DNA of 64,000 nucleotides from CAYJAY01 sp964368445. GTDB lineage: Bacteria > Bacillota > Clostridia > Oscillospirales > Ruminococcaceae. Each line of letters starts with the position of its first letter. Position 1 is the first letter of the stretch. The notes under the pieces were generated by a model that worked only from the letters and a program-made list of their open reading frames with translations, was not told where the DNA came from and ran no database searches. A program made the translations under genes and the position numbers. Shown here one piece after another: positions 1 through 8,489 of the stretch. The stretch lies in NCBI GenBank assembly GCA_964368445.1, contig CAYJAY010000004.1, positions 1 through 64,000 on the forward strand, read 5' to 3'.

Positions 1-1772
1 TAACGGTTTTTTGCGCGAAAGGTGGCGTTGAGCCCCAATCCGAAACCGTTTGGCGCCAAGCCGACAAGTACAAGGTTCCGAGAATGGCCTATGTAAACAA
101 GATGGACATTATGGGCGCCGACTTTTATCGAGTCGTCGACATGATGAAGACAAGATTAAAATGTAATGCAGTTCCAATCCAGATACCAATCGGCGCGGAA
201 GATGCATATGAAGGCATGATTGACCTTGTCGAAATGAAAGCTTTTACCGAATTTGAGGTAACTGGGGACGTTCCCGCAAAAGAAATCCCCGCAGACCTTA
301 AAGAAAAAGCAGAACAATACAGAACCGAGCTTTTAGAAGCAATTTCGGTTGAAGACGAAGCGATTATGGAAAAATACCTTATGGGTGAAGAAATTCCAAT
401 CGCCGATATCAAAACCGCTATTAGAAAAGCAACTATCGACAACGTTATCGTACCGGTAGTTTGCGGAACATCGTACCGCAACAAAGGCGTTCAAAAAGTT
501 TTGGATGCGGTTGTAGATTACATGCCGTCTCCGCTTGACATTCCTGCTATTAAGGGTGTTAACCCTAAAACAGAGGAAGAAGAAGTTCGCCAATCGAGCG
601 ACGAAGAACCGTTCTCGGCGCTTGCGTTCAAAATCATGACCGACCCGTTTGTCGGAAAACTTTGTTTCTTTAGAGTCTATTCCGGAGTTTTAAAATCCGG
701 AAGCACCGTGTACAACTCGGTTAAAGGAAACAATGAGCGTGTAGGAAGAATCCTTCAGATGCACGCTAACCACAGAACCGACATCGAAGAGTGTTACGCC
801 GGAGATATCGCCGCGGCGGTAGGACTTAAAAACACAACGACAGGAGACACGCTTTGCGTTCAAAACAAACCTGTCATACTTGAATCGATGGAATTCCCCG
901 AACCTGTTATAAGGGTTGCTATTGAACCCAAAACAAAAGCAGGACAAGAAAAGATGGGCATTGCGCTTTCTAAACTTGCCGAGGAAGACCCGACATTCAA
1001 AACCTATACCGACGAAGAAACAGGACAAACAATCATCGCCGGAATGGGAGAGCTTCACCTTGAGATCATCGTCGACAGACTTCTTCGTGAATTTAAAGTT
1101 GAAGCAAACGTAGGTAGCCCACAGGTTGCTTATCGTGAATCTATCAGAAGAGCTTCGGAAGCCGATTGTAAATACTCGCGTCAGAGCGGTGGTCACGGTC
1201 AATATGGTCACGTTAAGATCAAAATTGAGCCCAACGAAGCCGGAAAAGGATATGAGTTTGTTAACAAAATCACGGGTGGTGTTATCCCTCGCGAGTTTAT
1301 TGAACCGACAAACCAAGGTATCCAAGGCGCTATGCAAGCCGGCGTTGTTGCGGGATATCCCGTTGTTGACGTTTTGGTTACTCTTTATGACGGATCATAC
1401 CACGAAGTTGACTCATCGGAACTTGCGTTTAAAATTGCCGGTTCTATGGCGTTTAAAGACGCTATGAAAAAGGCAGACCCCGTTATAACCGAACCTATCA
1501 TGAAGGTTATGGTAACGGTGCCGGACGATTACATCGGAGATGTTATCGGCGACGTTAACGGAAGAAGGGGACAAATCCAAGGAATTGATACCCTTCCCGG
1601 CGCGCAACAAATCAACGCAAACATTCCGCTTTCCGAGATGTTCGGATATTCAACCGATCTTCGTTCAAAAACACAAGGTAGGGGACAATACAGCATGGAA
1701 CCAAGCCATTATGCACAAGTTCCAAAGAGCATCTTAGAGGATATAGCGAAAAAGAACTCTAAAGGCGAATAA
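1..1772 (+). CDS. fusA: Elongation factor G, 5' end missing
   Basis: This is translation elongation factor G, the cytosolic GTPase that moves tRNA and mRNA through the ribosome. The reading frame is open from base 3, before the first ATG at 84, and already reads FCAKGGVEPQSETVWRQADK, which is standard EF-G sequence just before the NKMD GTP-binding motif (around base 96). The G1 P-loop and the start codon therefore lie left of the window. Domains II to V follow; HGQYGHV and the C-terminal RSKTQGRGQYSMEPSHYAQV segments are typical. tuf follows after about 100 bases, the usual end of a str operon. The product is certain; the start is simply outside the window. Confidence 0.98.
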   Translation, partial: TVFCAKGGVEPQSETVWRQADKYKVPRMAYVNKMDIMGADFYRVVDMMKTRLKCNAVPIQIPIGAEDAYEGMIDLVEMKAFTEFEVTGDVPAKEIPADLKEKAEQYRTELLEAISVEDEAIMEKYLMGEEIPIADIKTAIRKATIDNVIVPVVCGTSYRNKGVQKVLDAVVDYMPSPLDIPAIKGVNPKTEEEEVRQSSDEEPFSALAFKIMTDPFVGKLCFFRVYSGVLKSGSTVYNSVKGNNERVGRILQMHANHRTDIEECYAGDIAAAVGLKNTTTGDTLCVQNKPVILESMEFPEPVIRVAIEPKTKAGQEKMGIALSKLAEEDPTFKTYTDEETGQTIIAGMGELHLEIIVDRLLREFKVEANVGSPQVAYRESIRRASEADCKYSRQSGGHGQYGHVKIKIEPNEAGKGYEFVNKITGGVIPREFIEPTNQGIQGAMQAGVVAGYPVVDVLVTLYDGSYHEVDSSELAFKIAGSMAFKDAMKKADPVITEPIMKVMVTVPDDYIGDVIGDVNGRRGQIQGIDTLPGAQQINANIPLSEMFGYSTDLRSKTQGRGQYSMEPSHYAQVPKSILEDIAKKNSKGE

Positions 1773-1789
1773 AAATTTTAAAAATACTA

Positions 1790-1818
1790 TTGAATTTTCA
1801 ATTAGTTATTGATAAAAT
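1790..1818 (+). promoter_or_regulatory. Candidate sigma-A promoter for tuf
   Basis: TTGAAT (1790-1795) and TAAAAT (1813-1818) are 17 bases apart, in the fusA-tuf gap and about 57 bases before the tuf start. tuf often has its own promoter in addition to read-through from fusA. The match is by eye only. Confidence 0.5.
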
Positions 1819-1874
1819 TAATATGTAAAAAATGAAATCAAACAAAAAACAGAAAGTTTAGGAGGATTAAACTT

Positions 1875-3077
1875 ATGGCAAAGGCAAAATTCGAACGTAA
1901 TAAGCCCCATATTAACATCGGAACAATCGGACACGTTGACCACGGTAAAACAACTCTTACTGCGGCAATCACAAAGGTTCTCGGAATTGGCGGCGGCGCT
2001 GACTTCATGGCTTATGACATGATCGACAAAGCTCCCGAAGAAAGAGAACGCGGTATCACAATCAACACAGCACACGTTGAATATGAAACCGAAGCTCGCC
2101 ACTATGCACACGTTGACTGCCCCGGACATGCTGACTATGTTAAAAACATGATCACCGGAGCTGCTCAAATGGACGGCGCTATCCTTGTTGTTTCGGCAGC
2201 AGATGGTCCTATGCCCCAAACACGTGAGCACATTCTTCTTTCGCGCCAAGTTGGCGTTCCCTACATCGTAGTTTACATGAACAAAGTCGACCAAGTTGAC
2301 GATCCCGAACTTCTCGAGCTCGTTGAAATGGAAATCCGTGAGCTTCTTTCGGCTTACGACTTCCCCGGCGACGACACACCGATAGTTAAAGGTTCTGCTT
2401 TGCAAGCTCTTGAAAGCGCAAGCAAAGATTCTTCTGTTCCCGAATATGCTTCGATCCTCGAACTTATGTCGGAAGTTGACAGATTTATTCCTACACCTGA
2501 AAGAAAAGCTGACCTTCCGTTCCTTATGCCTGTTGAAGACACAATGACCATCACTGGTCGTGGTACTGTTGCAACCGGTAGGGTTGAACGTGGTACAGTT
2601 AAACTCAACGATGCTATCGAAATCGTTGGTCTTTCGGAAGAAAAAGGCAAAACAGTTATCACAGGACTTGAAATGTTCCGCAAACTTCTCGATAGCGCAG
2701 AAGCAGGCGACAACATCGGAGCTCTTCTCCGTGGTGTTACCCGTGACGATATCGAACGTGGACAAGTTCTTTGTGCTCCCGGATCGATTGATCCGCACAC
2801 AAAATTCCGTGGCCAAGTTTACATCTTGAAAAAAGATGAAGGCGGCCGTCATACACCTTTCTTCAACAACTATCGTCCCCAGTTCTACTTCAGAACAACC
2901 GACGTTACAGGTGTTGTAAGCCTTCTTTCAGGCGTTGAAATGTGTATGCCCGGAGACAACGTCGAAATGGACGTTGAACTCATCACTCCGATAGCTATCG
3001 AAGAAGGTCTTCGTTTCGCTATCCGTGAAGGTGGACGTACAGTAGGTTCCGGCGTTGTTATCGGAATCAACAAATAA
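1875..3077 (+). CDS. tuf: Elongation factor Tu
   Basis: EF-Tu is the GTPase that delivers aminoacyl-tRNA to the ribosome. At 400 residues it is full length. The P-loop GHVDHGKT sits at residues 19-26, the effector segment RGITINTAHVEYET follows, then DCPGHADYVKNM (G3) and NKVD (G4). Domain II and III end in GVVIGINK. The start is fixed by AGGAGG nine bases upstream. A strong hairpin terminator follows directly. Several long antisense frames over this gene are codon-bias shadows. Confidence 0.99.
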   Translation: MAKAKFERNKPHINIGTIGHVDHGKTTLTAAITKVLGIGGGADFMAYDMIDKAPEERERGITINTAHVEYETEARHYAHVDCPGHADYVKNMITGAAQMDGAILVVSAADGPMPQTREHILLSRQVGVPYIVVYMNKVDQVDDPELLELVEMEIRELLSAYDFPGDDTPIVKGSALQALESASKDSSVPEYASILELMSEVDRFIPTPERKADLPFLMPVEDTMTITGRGTVATGRVERGTVKLNDAIEIVGLSEEKGKTVITGLEMFRKLLDSAEAGDNIGALLRGVTRDDIERGQVLCAPGSIDPHTKFRGQVYILKKDEGGRHTPFFNNYRPQFYFRTTDVTGVVSLLSGVEMCMPGDNVEMDVELITPIAIEEGLRFAIREGGRTVGSGVVIGINK

Positions 3078-3094
3078 GAATAGCATTTAACATT

Positions 3095-3129
3095 AAAAAC
3101 CCCTTTCGCTTTTGCGAAAGGGGTTTTTT
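3095..3129 (+). terminator. Rho-independent terminator after tuf
   Basis: AAAACCCCTTTCGC, a short loop and GCGAAAGGGGTTTTTT form a near-perfect hairpin ending in a T run. Because it also starts with an A run, it can serve the converging minus-strand gene at 3139-3714. Confidence 0.93.
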
Positions 3130-3138
3130 GCAGATAAA

Positions 3139-3714
3139 CTAGATTTGATATGCCGCCACTGAAGCATCACCACTTGCCGGTTTAACCTTTTCAAGACTTT
3201 GCGAAACATCTTCAAAAACAGCTTGCTCAAAATGAAACTCTTGTTCACCGTCTTTTTTTGAGACTTGTTTCATCTTTTTTGGGTCGTCGTTTTCTCTCAC
3301 TGTCGAGATTGAAAGCATATATAAATCGGGGTCGTTGTCCATCAAAAACTTGTGGTCAAAAGCCGGTACTTTGTTTCCGCTTATTATATTCCCCGAAATT
3401 TTCATGCATTTTATGAGTATATTGAAAGCATCTTTCATCGCTTCAACTTGTTTGTTAGACGCGTCAAGCTCGGCTCGTAACCGCTCGAGTTCTTTTTTTT
3501 GCTTTTCCTGCTCGACCCGTTGTGCCTCAACCTTTTCGCTAAGCTTTGTTATCCTGTCGTCGTCCGACTTGGATTTTAACTCGGTTTTGTCATATTTTTT
3601 ACTTGTTTCGTTTCGCTCGTTAACCTGGTTAACCGGAGGAATGTTTGACGTTTTATTGTATTTATTGTTTGCTTGATAGAGATTTATTGCGTTGTCAACT
3701 TCACGTATAAACAT
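3139..3714 (-). CDS. Coiled-coil protein of unknown function
   Basis: I do not recognise this 191-residue protein. It has no signal peptide and no membrane helix, so it is probably cytosolic. Residues 1-55 are polar and Asn/Lys-rich. Residues 55-100 form a strong heptad coiled coil rich in Glu, Lys and Gln (KLSEKVEAQRVEQEKQKKEL). A more hydrophobic patch (MKDAFNILIKCMKISGNIISG) follows, then the segment FDHKFLMDNDPDLYMLS, which looks folded. The start has GAGAGGA upstream. It is the last gene of the minus-strand run but is separated from the glycan genes by about 130 bases, so a shared role is not shown. Confidence 0.75.
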   Translation of the reverse strand: MFIREVDNAINLYQANNKYNKTSNIPPVNQVNERNETSKKYDKTELKSKSDDDRITKLSEKVEAQRVEQEKQKKELERLRAELDASNKQVEAMKDAFNILIKCMKISGNIISGNKVPAFDHKFLMDNDPDLYMLSISTVRENDDPKKMKQVSKKDGEQEFHFEQAVFEDVSQSLEKVKPASGDASVAAYQI

Positions 3715-3841
3715 ATTAATTTCCTCTCAATTCTATTATATAAAATATTTATTCTCTGTTTTTGTTAAAACTAAATAAAAAATATTATATTATTCAAAGA
3801 AAATTAACATTCAGTTGTGTTTTGTGACAAAATTATCCTAC

Positions 3842-4183
3842 TTAATCATCGTTATGTTCCTTCTCGTGCAACGAGATATACTGCGCAAGGCGTTTCACTT
3901 CATAGTCGAGTTTTGAAATTTTAATAGACATGTAAAACTGGTTGACAAGCAAAAGAAAAAGAACCACAAGAAAAACAAAGTTTGTCGGGCTTTCTATTCT
4001 AAGCCAGTCACTTGCGATAAACGCTATGTCGGGGAAGATGCTTAAAATTATGAAAACAAAAGACAACCCTATCCAATAGATGGTGTCGGCTATTTGAACT
4101 TTTGCTTTTCTTATTTTTAACAGTGTTAAATAAAGATAGGCGACCGCGCCCAAAAATAAAAGCAAACGTAATGCTATACCCAT
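3842..4183 (-). CDS. DUF2304 small membrane protein
   Basis: This 113-residue protein has three hydrophobic stretches (about residues 3-22, 34-55 and 68-85) and a charged C-terminal tail (KRLAQYISLHEKEH). The pattern, length and position match the DUF2304 family. Members of that family commonly lie next to a polyprenyl-phosphate GT2 glycosyltransferase, as here (the GT2 gene ends 26 bases upstream). A helper role in making or moving lipid-linked sugars is inferred from that pairing. AAGGATATTAAGTAATT before the ATG supplies the ribosome site. Confidence 0.85.
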   Translation of the reverse strand: MGIALRLLLFLGAVAYLYLTLLKIRKAKVQIADTIYWIGLSFVFIILSIFPDIAFIASDWLRIESPTNFVFLVVLFLLLVNQFYMSIKISKLDYEVKRLAQYISLHEKEHNDD

Positions 4184-4209
4184 AATTACTTAATATCCTT
4201 TCAAGAGTT

Positions 4210-4926
4210 TTAAAACTTTTTTTTCTTTTTTCTGTCATGCCTAAACCATTGTATCAACACTATCGAGATGCTCACGTTTATCATGTATACCGCCGAATTT
4301 AAAAGCGACAGATAACTTTCCCCCGCGTAGCGTTCGTTCATCTCGACTTGAACCTCGGCGAGCTTTGCGCCTGTCCGCAACAGATACGCCATCGTGTCCG
4401 GTTCGGGACCATAGTTCAAGTTTCGTGAAAATTCCGCAATCATCTTTTTATTAAACATTCTCATTCCGCTTGTCGGGTCGCAGATTGGTTTAACATTTTT
4501 CGGAACAGTAAAACGAATCGCAAAGCTTATTAAAAAGCTGCCAAACATTCTAAGCGATATTGGTTTTTTACGGGTTATAAACCGACTTCCGATAACTATG
4601 TCATATCCTTCTTCAATCTTATCAAGCATAGTTTGAAGATATTTTGGGTCGTGTTGTCCGTCTGCGTCAAACTGAACAACGTAGTCGTATCCTTTTCGCT
4701 TAGCATAGCGAAGCCCGGTCTGGAACGCCCCTGTGAGCCCCAAATTGATCGGAAGATTAAGCATGTTGAACCCATGTTGTTTGCAAGTTTCGTATGTTTT
4801 GTCGGTGCTTCCGTCGTTTATTATAATATAATCAAACTGTGGGTAGTTTTCGATAAGATTATTCACCACCGTAACAATGCTGTCCTGTTCATTGTATGCG
4901 GGAATAACCAAAAGTAGTTTGCTCAT
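4210..4926 (-). CDS. GT2 glycosyltransferase, DPM1-like
   Basis: This is a 238-residue family 2 glycosyltransferase with the GT-A fold. It starts with LLVIPAYNEQDSIV, has the nucleotide-sugar motif INDGSTDKT and the metal-binding QFDADGQHDP at about residues 86-95. It ends with one predicted helix (around residues 205-225) and a Lys-rich tail. Such enzymes usually move a sugar from a nucleotide donor to a polyprenyl phosphate at the inner face of the membrane. It overlaps the upstream GT4 gene by four bases (ATGA), and its ribosome site GGAGG lies inside that gene, so the two are translationally coupled. The DUF2304 gene follows. Confidence 0.92.
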   Translation of the reverse strand: MSKLLLVIPAYNEQDSIVTVVNNLIENYPQFDYIIINDGSTDKTYETCKQHGFNMLNLPINLGLTGAFQTGLRYAKRKGYDYVVQFDADGQHDPKYLQTMLDKIEEGYDIVIGSRFITRKKPISLRMFGSFLISFAIRFTVPKNVKPICDPTSGMRMFNKKMIAEFSRNLNYGPEPDTMAYLLRTGAKLAEVQVEMNERYAGESYLSLLNSAVYMINVSISIVLIQWFRHDRKKKKKF

Positions 4927-6089
4927 CTTTCCTCCTGTGACGCTTTGTGTAGATCAATAACTTTTATTAGTGCGTCTGCTGTTTTTTCAAATGTAAAGTT
5001 ATCAGAAAGCCGTTGATAGCTTTTTTGTGCGGCGCTTTTGCGCCATTCGTCGTTGCCTAGCGCGCGAGACACCGCCGACACAGCGTGATCGACAGACATG
5101 TCTCGGAGAATTTCGCCATGGTGTTGGTCTATCAACAACTCAGGGCTTCCGCCCGTTGCGGTTGTTATAATTGGAGTTCTTAATGCCGCGGCTTCAAGAA
5201 CTGTGCACGAAAATCCTTCCGAACGAGTTGGCATTAAAAATATATCGGATTGCTTTATAAGTGCCAACGAATCGGCGTAGCTAACTTCGCCCAAAAGATG
5301 TAAGCCCGCGTCCTTAAGTCCACTAAGTTCGTCGTAACATTCTCCGTTTCCGGCAAACACCATTACTGCGTTCGGTATTCTTTCTTTTATCAAAGGAAGC
5401 GCTTGTTTCATAACTAAAACACCTTTGTCCGGTATAAGTCTTCCGGCATAAGAGATTATTAAACTGTCGTCTTTAAGGTTTAAAAGCTTTTTATAATCTT
5501 TGTCGCTCGTGGACGCTACCTCGTTTATCTCGTCGGGATTAACGGCGTTATAAAGCTCTCCTTTTGCGGTTATGCCAAAATGTTTAAGCCAAGTACCGCA
5601 AGCTTTTGAGACACCGTAGAAGTCTTTACAATTGATCTTTAAAAGAAAGCAAAAGCTGTGCTCAACGGCATTGAAAAGAGTTTCGACAATTCCTTTGTTG
5701 CTTACAAGGTGTGCCGTTCCGTGTTCTATCTCGATTTGAAAGGTTTTGTGTCGCTTTGCCGCAAACGATGCGTAAAGCGACAGGGGATAGAGCTTTGTAT
5801 TTATAACTGCTATATCAAACTTTTGTTTCCAAAGCTTTTTTGTTAATTTGAAAAATTCTTTATTAGGTTTAATGACCGGAAACCTGCCGTTCATAAATAG
5901 AAAACTTGGAAGCCTTATTATTTCGATACCTTCGGCAGAGGTCTCAAGATTTTCAAGATTTTTTAAGCTTGATGTTACAACTGTGACGGAATGGCCACAT
6001 TTGCAAAGTTGTTTAGCAAGGTTGTTTGTATAGCGCTCAACCCCGCCGACGGTCGGCAGATACTGAGCCGCAAAAAAAACTATATTCAT
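4923..6089 (-). CDS. GT4 glycosyltransferase
   Basis: This 388-residue protein is a family 4 retaining glycosyltransferase with the GT-B fold. The N-terminal half opens with the acceptor-side motif LPTVGGVERYTNNLA. The C-terminal half has SYAGRLIPDKGV, then FLMPTRSEGFSCTVLEAAA, the EX7E-like donor-site segment of this family. It would act at the cytosolic face on a lipid-linked or wall glycan; donor and acceptor cannot be told. The start lacks a clear Shine-Dalgarno sequence and lies 86 bases after the next gene upstream. Confidence 0.92.
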   Translation of the reverse strand: MNIVFFAAQYLPTVGGVERYTNNLAKQLCKCGHSVTVVTSSLKNLENLETSAEGIEIIRLPSFLFMNGRFPVIKPNKEFFKLTKKLWKQKFDIAVINTKLYPLSLYASFAAKRHKTFQIEIEHGTAHLVSNKGIVETLFNAVEHSFCFLLKINCKDFYGVSKACGTWLKHFGITAKGELYNAVNPDEINEVASTSDKDYKKLLNLKDDSLIISYAGRLIPDKGVLVMKQALPLIKERIPNAVMVFAGNGECYDELSGLKDAGLHLLGEVSYADSLALIKQSDIFLMPTRSEGFSCTVLEAAALRTPIITTATGGSPELLIDQHHGEILRDMSVDHAVSAVSRALGNDEWRKSAAQKSYQRLSDNFTFEKTADALIKVIDLHKASQEER

Positions 6090-6175
6090 ATAATTAGAAC
6101 ACTCTTTTCTTGTAAGACGGTTTGTTAACGTAAGATGTTGTTTTTTTAGCTTAAGTTGCCAAACGATACCGGCGG

Positions 6176-8368
6176 CTATCTTCCAAGCGCCACGGTAAAC
6201 GCATTAATTATTACAAAACAGTTAAGCAAAACAACCGAAGCAATTAACGGGTAGGTTATATCTTTTTTAAGCTTTATTCTATCAATCGATAGAGCTAGAA
6301 ATAAAATAGGAATAGCGGGAAGTATATATCGGTCGAGAACACCAAAGATGGTTTCGTAGTATGTCGGGGTCCAAAGTATGTTGGACGCTATCGTCAACAA
6401 CCAAACGACACCGACTATCGAAACACAAAGTAGTTTGTTTTTTGTTGAAACTACAGTGTCACCCTCTTTTCGTATAAGCGAAACAAACATCAATATCATA
6501 AAAGAAAATACAAACAAGAGATTTATCTCTACGTTGTAGTTGCCAAGGTTATGTCCGAATATGCCCAAAATATAGTCGTCGGTTTTTTCAAAAAACGTTG
6601 TCACAATAAGTTTTATTGTAGCTACCATGTTTTCGAGGATATATTGGGGGGTGTACATAACTGTGTCGGCTACTAAAACATTGTGGGCGTCACCAAGGCT
6701 TGTTGTCGCCTGTGATAACGTTAAAATCTCGTTTGCTGTTGCCGATGACGACGTTGTTGCAACTGTTGTCTCGACGACTGATGTTTGAGCTGTCGACAGT
6801 GTTTGTATAGTAGGGCTGTTTGAGACTAAAGCTTGTGTTTGAGTTGATGTGTTTGCGATTTCGTGGTGGGTTACCGGGCTAAATCCTAATACACGAGTAA
6901 AGTACGAGACGATGACCGCCCTGTTATACATAAAATACGATATAAACCCTGTCGCTAGTACCGCAAGTTTTGAATAGACCGCTGTTTTTGTTAAACTAAA
7001 TTTTTTGTTTGGAACCAACAAGCATAACGTCACTATCGGAAAATAGATTACCTTAAGAGGTGCTAGGAAAAGCGAAACGACACAAAGGGAAACTATCTGT
7101 TTCGTTGAGATCTTTTTAATGCTGTCGTCATAAGCGAGGTTTAAGCAAAGCGCAGTAAAGATAAGTGTAAGACAGATTAAAAGGTTGTCGCGATTAAAAC
7201 TTGTCGTTATGTTAAACACCATTGGCAAACAACAAAACACAATGAACGAGTTTTTAAGAAAATCGGGAACCTTTTTTATCGCATACGACGCGGATAATGT
7301 GTATGCAATTAGATTGAAAAATCTTCCGAGATAAAGCGTTCCAACAAAACCTATCTGCAAAAATCTTGCAAAAGTAACCGCAATAGTTCCGAAAACAGTC
7401 ATTTCGGCGAAATCTGCCGTAGGTTCTACAATTGATTTTCGGTCAACTGCCTTGTCGGGACTTTTGTCGAAAAAATGCTCCACAGTTTCTTTATAGGTAT
7501 AAGGGCTGCTATAATCAACGTTTAAAATTTCATTTCCGTCTGAAGGACGCATGTAGATTCCCGAAACATAAGGACCTACTAAGTTAGGGGGGAAATGGCG
7601 CTCGGTTAATCGGAAACTTAGAGTAAACGCGGTATTTATGTTTGATTTTCCGTCAGGGGAGTTGTACGGAGAAAAAACAAGCATAAACAAACATCCAACA
7701 GTTAGAACGGCTATACCAAACGTTGTATGAATCTTAAATCTCTTTGATAAACAAACCCATGTTAATATACCGGCAGATATCGAAACAGCAAGCATGACGG
7801 CAAGATAGTATTTTAATATAAATGTTCCGATAGGGCCTGTGCGCACAAGGACACCAAGCGTTCCCTCGACAGGTTGTTGGTCCACATTTAAGTTGAAATT
7901 TTCTGCTGTCGTGGTGGTGAAGCCCAAAACCACAGGGTAGTCAATTTCGCCCGTGTTAACAGAGGCTTGTACGCGATATGTCGTCTCGCTGTTTGCCTTT
8001 ACAACCGTTCCAATCGACGCAACGTTAAACGCGTTTAGTATTACCTCGCTAGCGTTGATAGTTCCGCTTCCGAGCAGTTCGTTTGTTTTGTTATTATACA
8101 GAGATACATCGATAGTACCTGTATAAAAATCTTTGATGTAAAAACCGACAAAGCCTATTTCGCTATTCGTTTTAAAGGTTTGTGAAAAAGATTGGTGGTT
8201 TTCAAGCACAAGGTTGTCAGAAGAATTGTCAAAAACTTTTGCCGAGATGATGCTTAAGGCAGCAGGCTCGGCATAGATAAAATACCCGAATACTGTGACG
8301 ACTAGGAGAATGAATGTCACGGCTAGCGAGATAACTATCGTTTTATATTTTTTAATTAATTCAATCAA
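6176..8368 (-). CDS. Large polytopic protein, DUF2142-like, GT-C-type
   Basis: This 730-residue membrane protein has an N-terminal helix (about 10-33), an extracytoplasmic beta-rich domain of some 140 residues, and then about ten more helices. The segment SPYNSPDGKSNINTAFTLS resembles the PPDExxH region of DUF2142 proteins, which are thought to be GT-C-type glycosyltransferases acting outside the cell. A Ser/Thr-rich stretch at about residues 505-560 breaks the membrane part. The start is TTG with AAGGA 13 bases upstream; no ATG in frame is better placed. It sits in the glycan locus between two glycosyltransferases. The family call is by pattern only. Confidence 0.75.
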   Translation of the reverse strand: MIELIKKYKTIVISLAVTFILLVVTVFGYFIYAEPAALSIISAKVFDNSSDNLVLENHQSFSQTFKTNSEIGFVGFYIKDFYTGTIDVSLYNNKTNELLGSGTINASEVILNAFNVASIGTVVKANSETTYRVQASVNTGEIDYPVVLGFTTTTAENFNLNVDQQPVEGTLGVLVRTGPIGTFILKYYLAVMLAVSISAGILTWVCLSKRFKIHTTFGIAVLTVGCLFMLVFSPYNSPDGKSNINTAFTLSFRLTERHFPPNLVGPYVSGIYMRPSDGNEILNVDYSSPYTYKETVEHFFDKSPDKAVDRKSIVEPTADFAEMTVFGTIAVTFARFLQIGFVGTLYLGRFFNLIAYTLSASYAIKKVPDFLKNSFIVFCCLPMVFNITTSFNRDNLLICLTLIFTALCLNLAYDDSIKKISTKQIVSLCVVSLFLAPLKVIYFPIVTLCLLVPNKKFSLTKTAVYSKLAVLATGFISYFMYNRAVIVSYFTRVLGFSPVTHHEIANTSTQTQALVSNSPTIQTLSTAQTSVVETTVATTSSSATANEILTLSQATTSLGDAHNVLVADTVMYTPQYILENMVATIKLIVTTFFEKTDDYILGIFGHNLGNYNVEINLLFVFSFMILMFVSLIRKEGDTVVSTKNKLLCVSIVGVVWLLTIASNILWTPTYYETIFGVLDRYILPAIPILFLALSIDRIKLKKDITYPLIASVVLLNCFVIINAFTVALGR

Positions 8369-8489
8369 CTTTTTATGACCATCCTTTTTTTGTAACGCAG
8401 TAACGTTGGGCGGTTTTACATTAAGAAAATTTTAGTCGTTACGACTCAAAAATTAAAATTTACATATAAAATATATTTTCACACAAAAA

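Noticed and set aside
690..1337. 215-codon antisense frame over fusA
   Set aside because: Shadow of the strongly biased codons of EF-G; no domain and no start signal.
1818..2852. 344-codon open frame antisense to tuf
   Set aside because: It lies fully over EF-Tu, has no ribosome site and its protein is a low-order mirror of tuf codon bias.
8428..8452. AGTCGTAACGACT palindrome between two membrane protein genes as terminator
   Set aside because: The stem has almost no loop and no T run; it is too weak to call.
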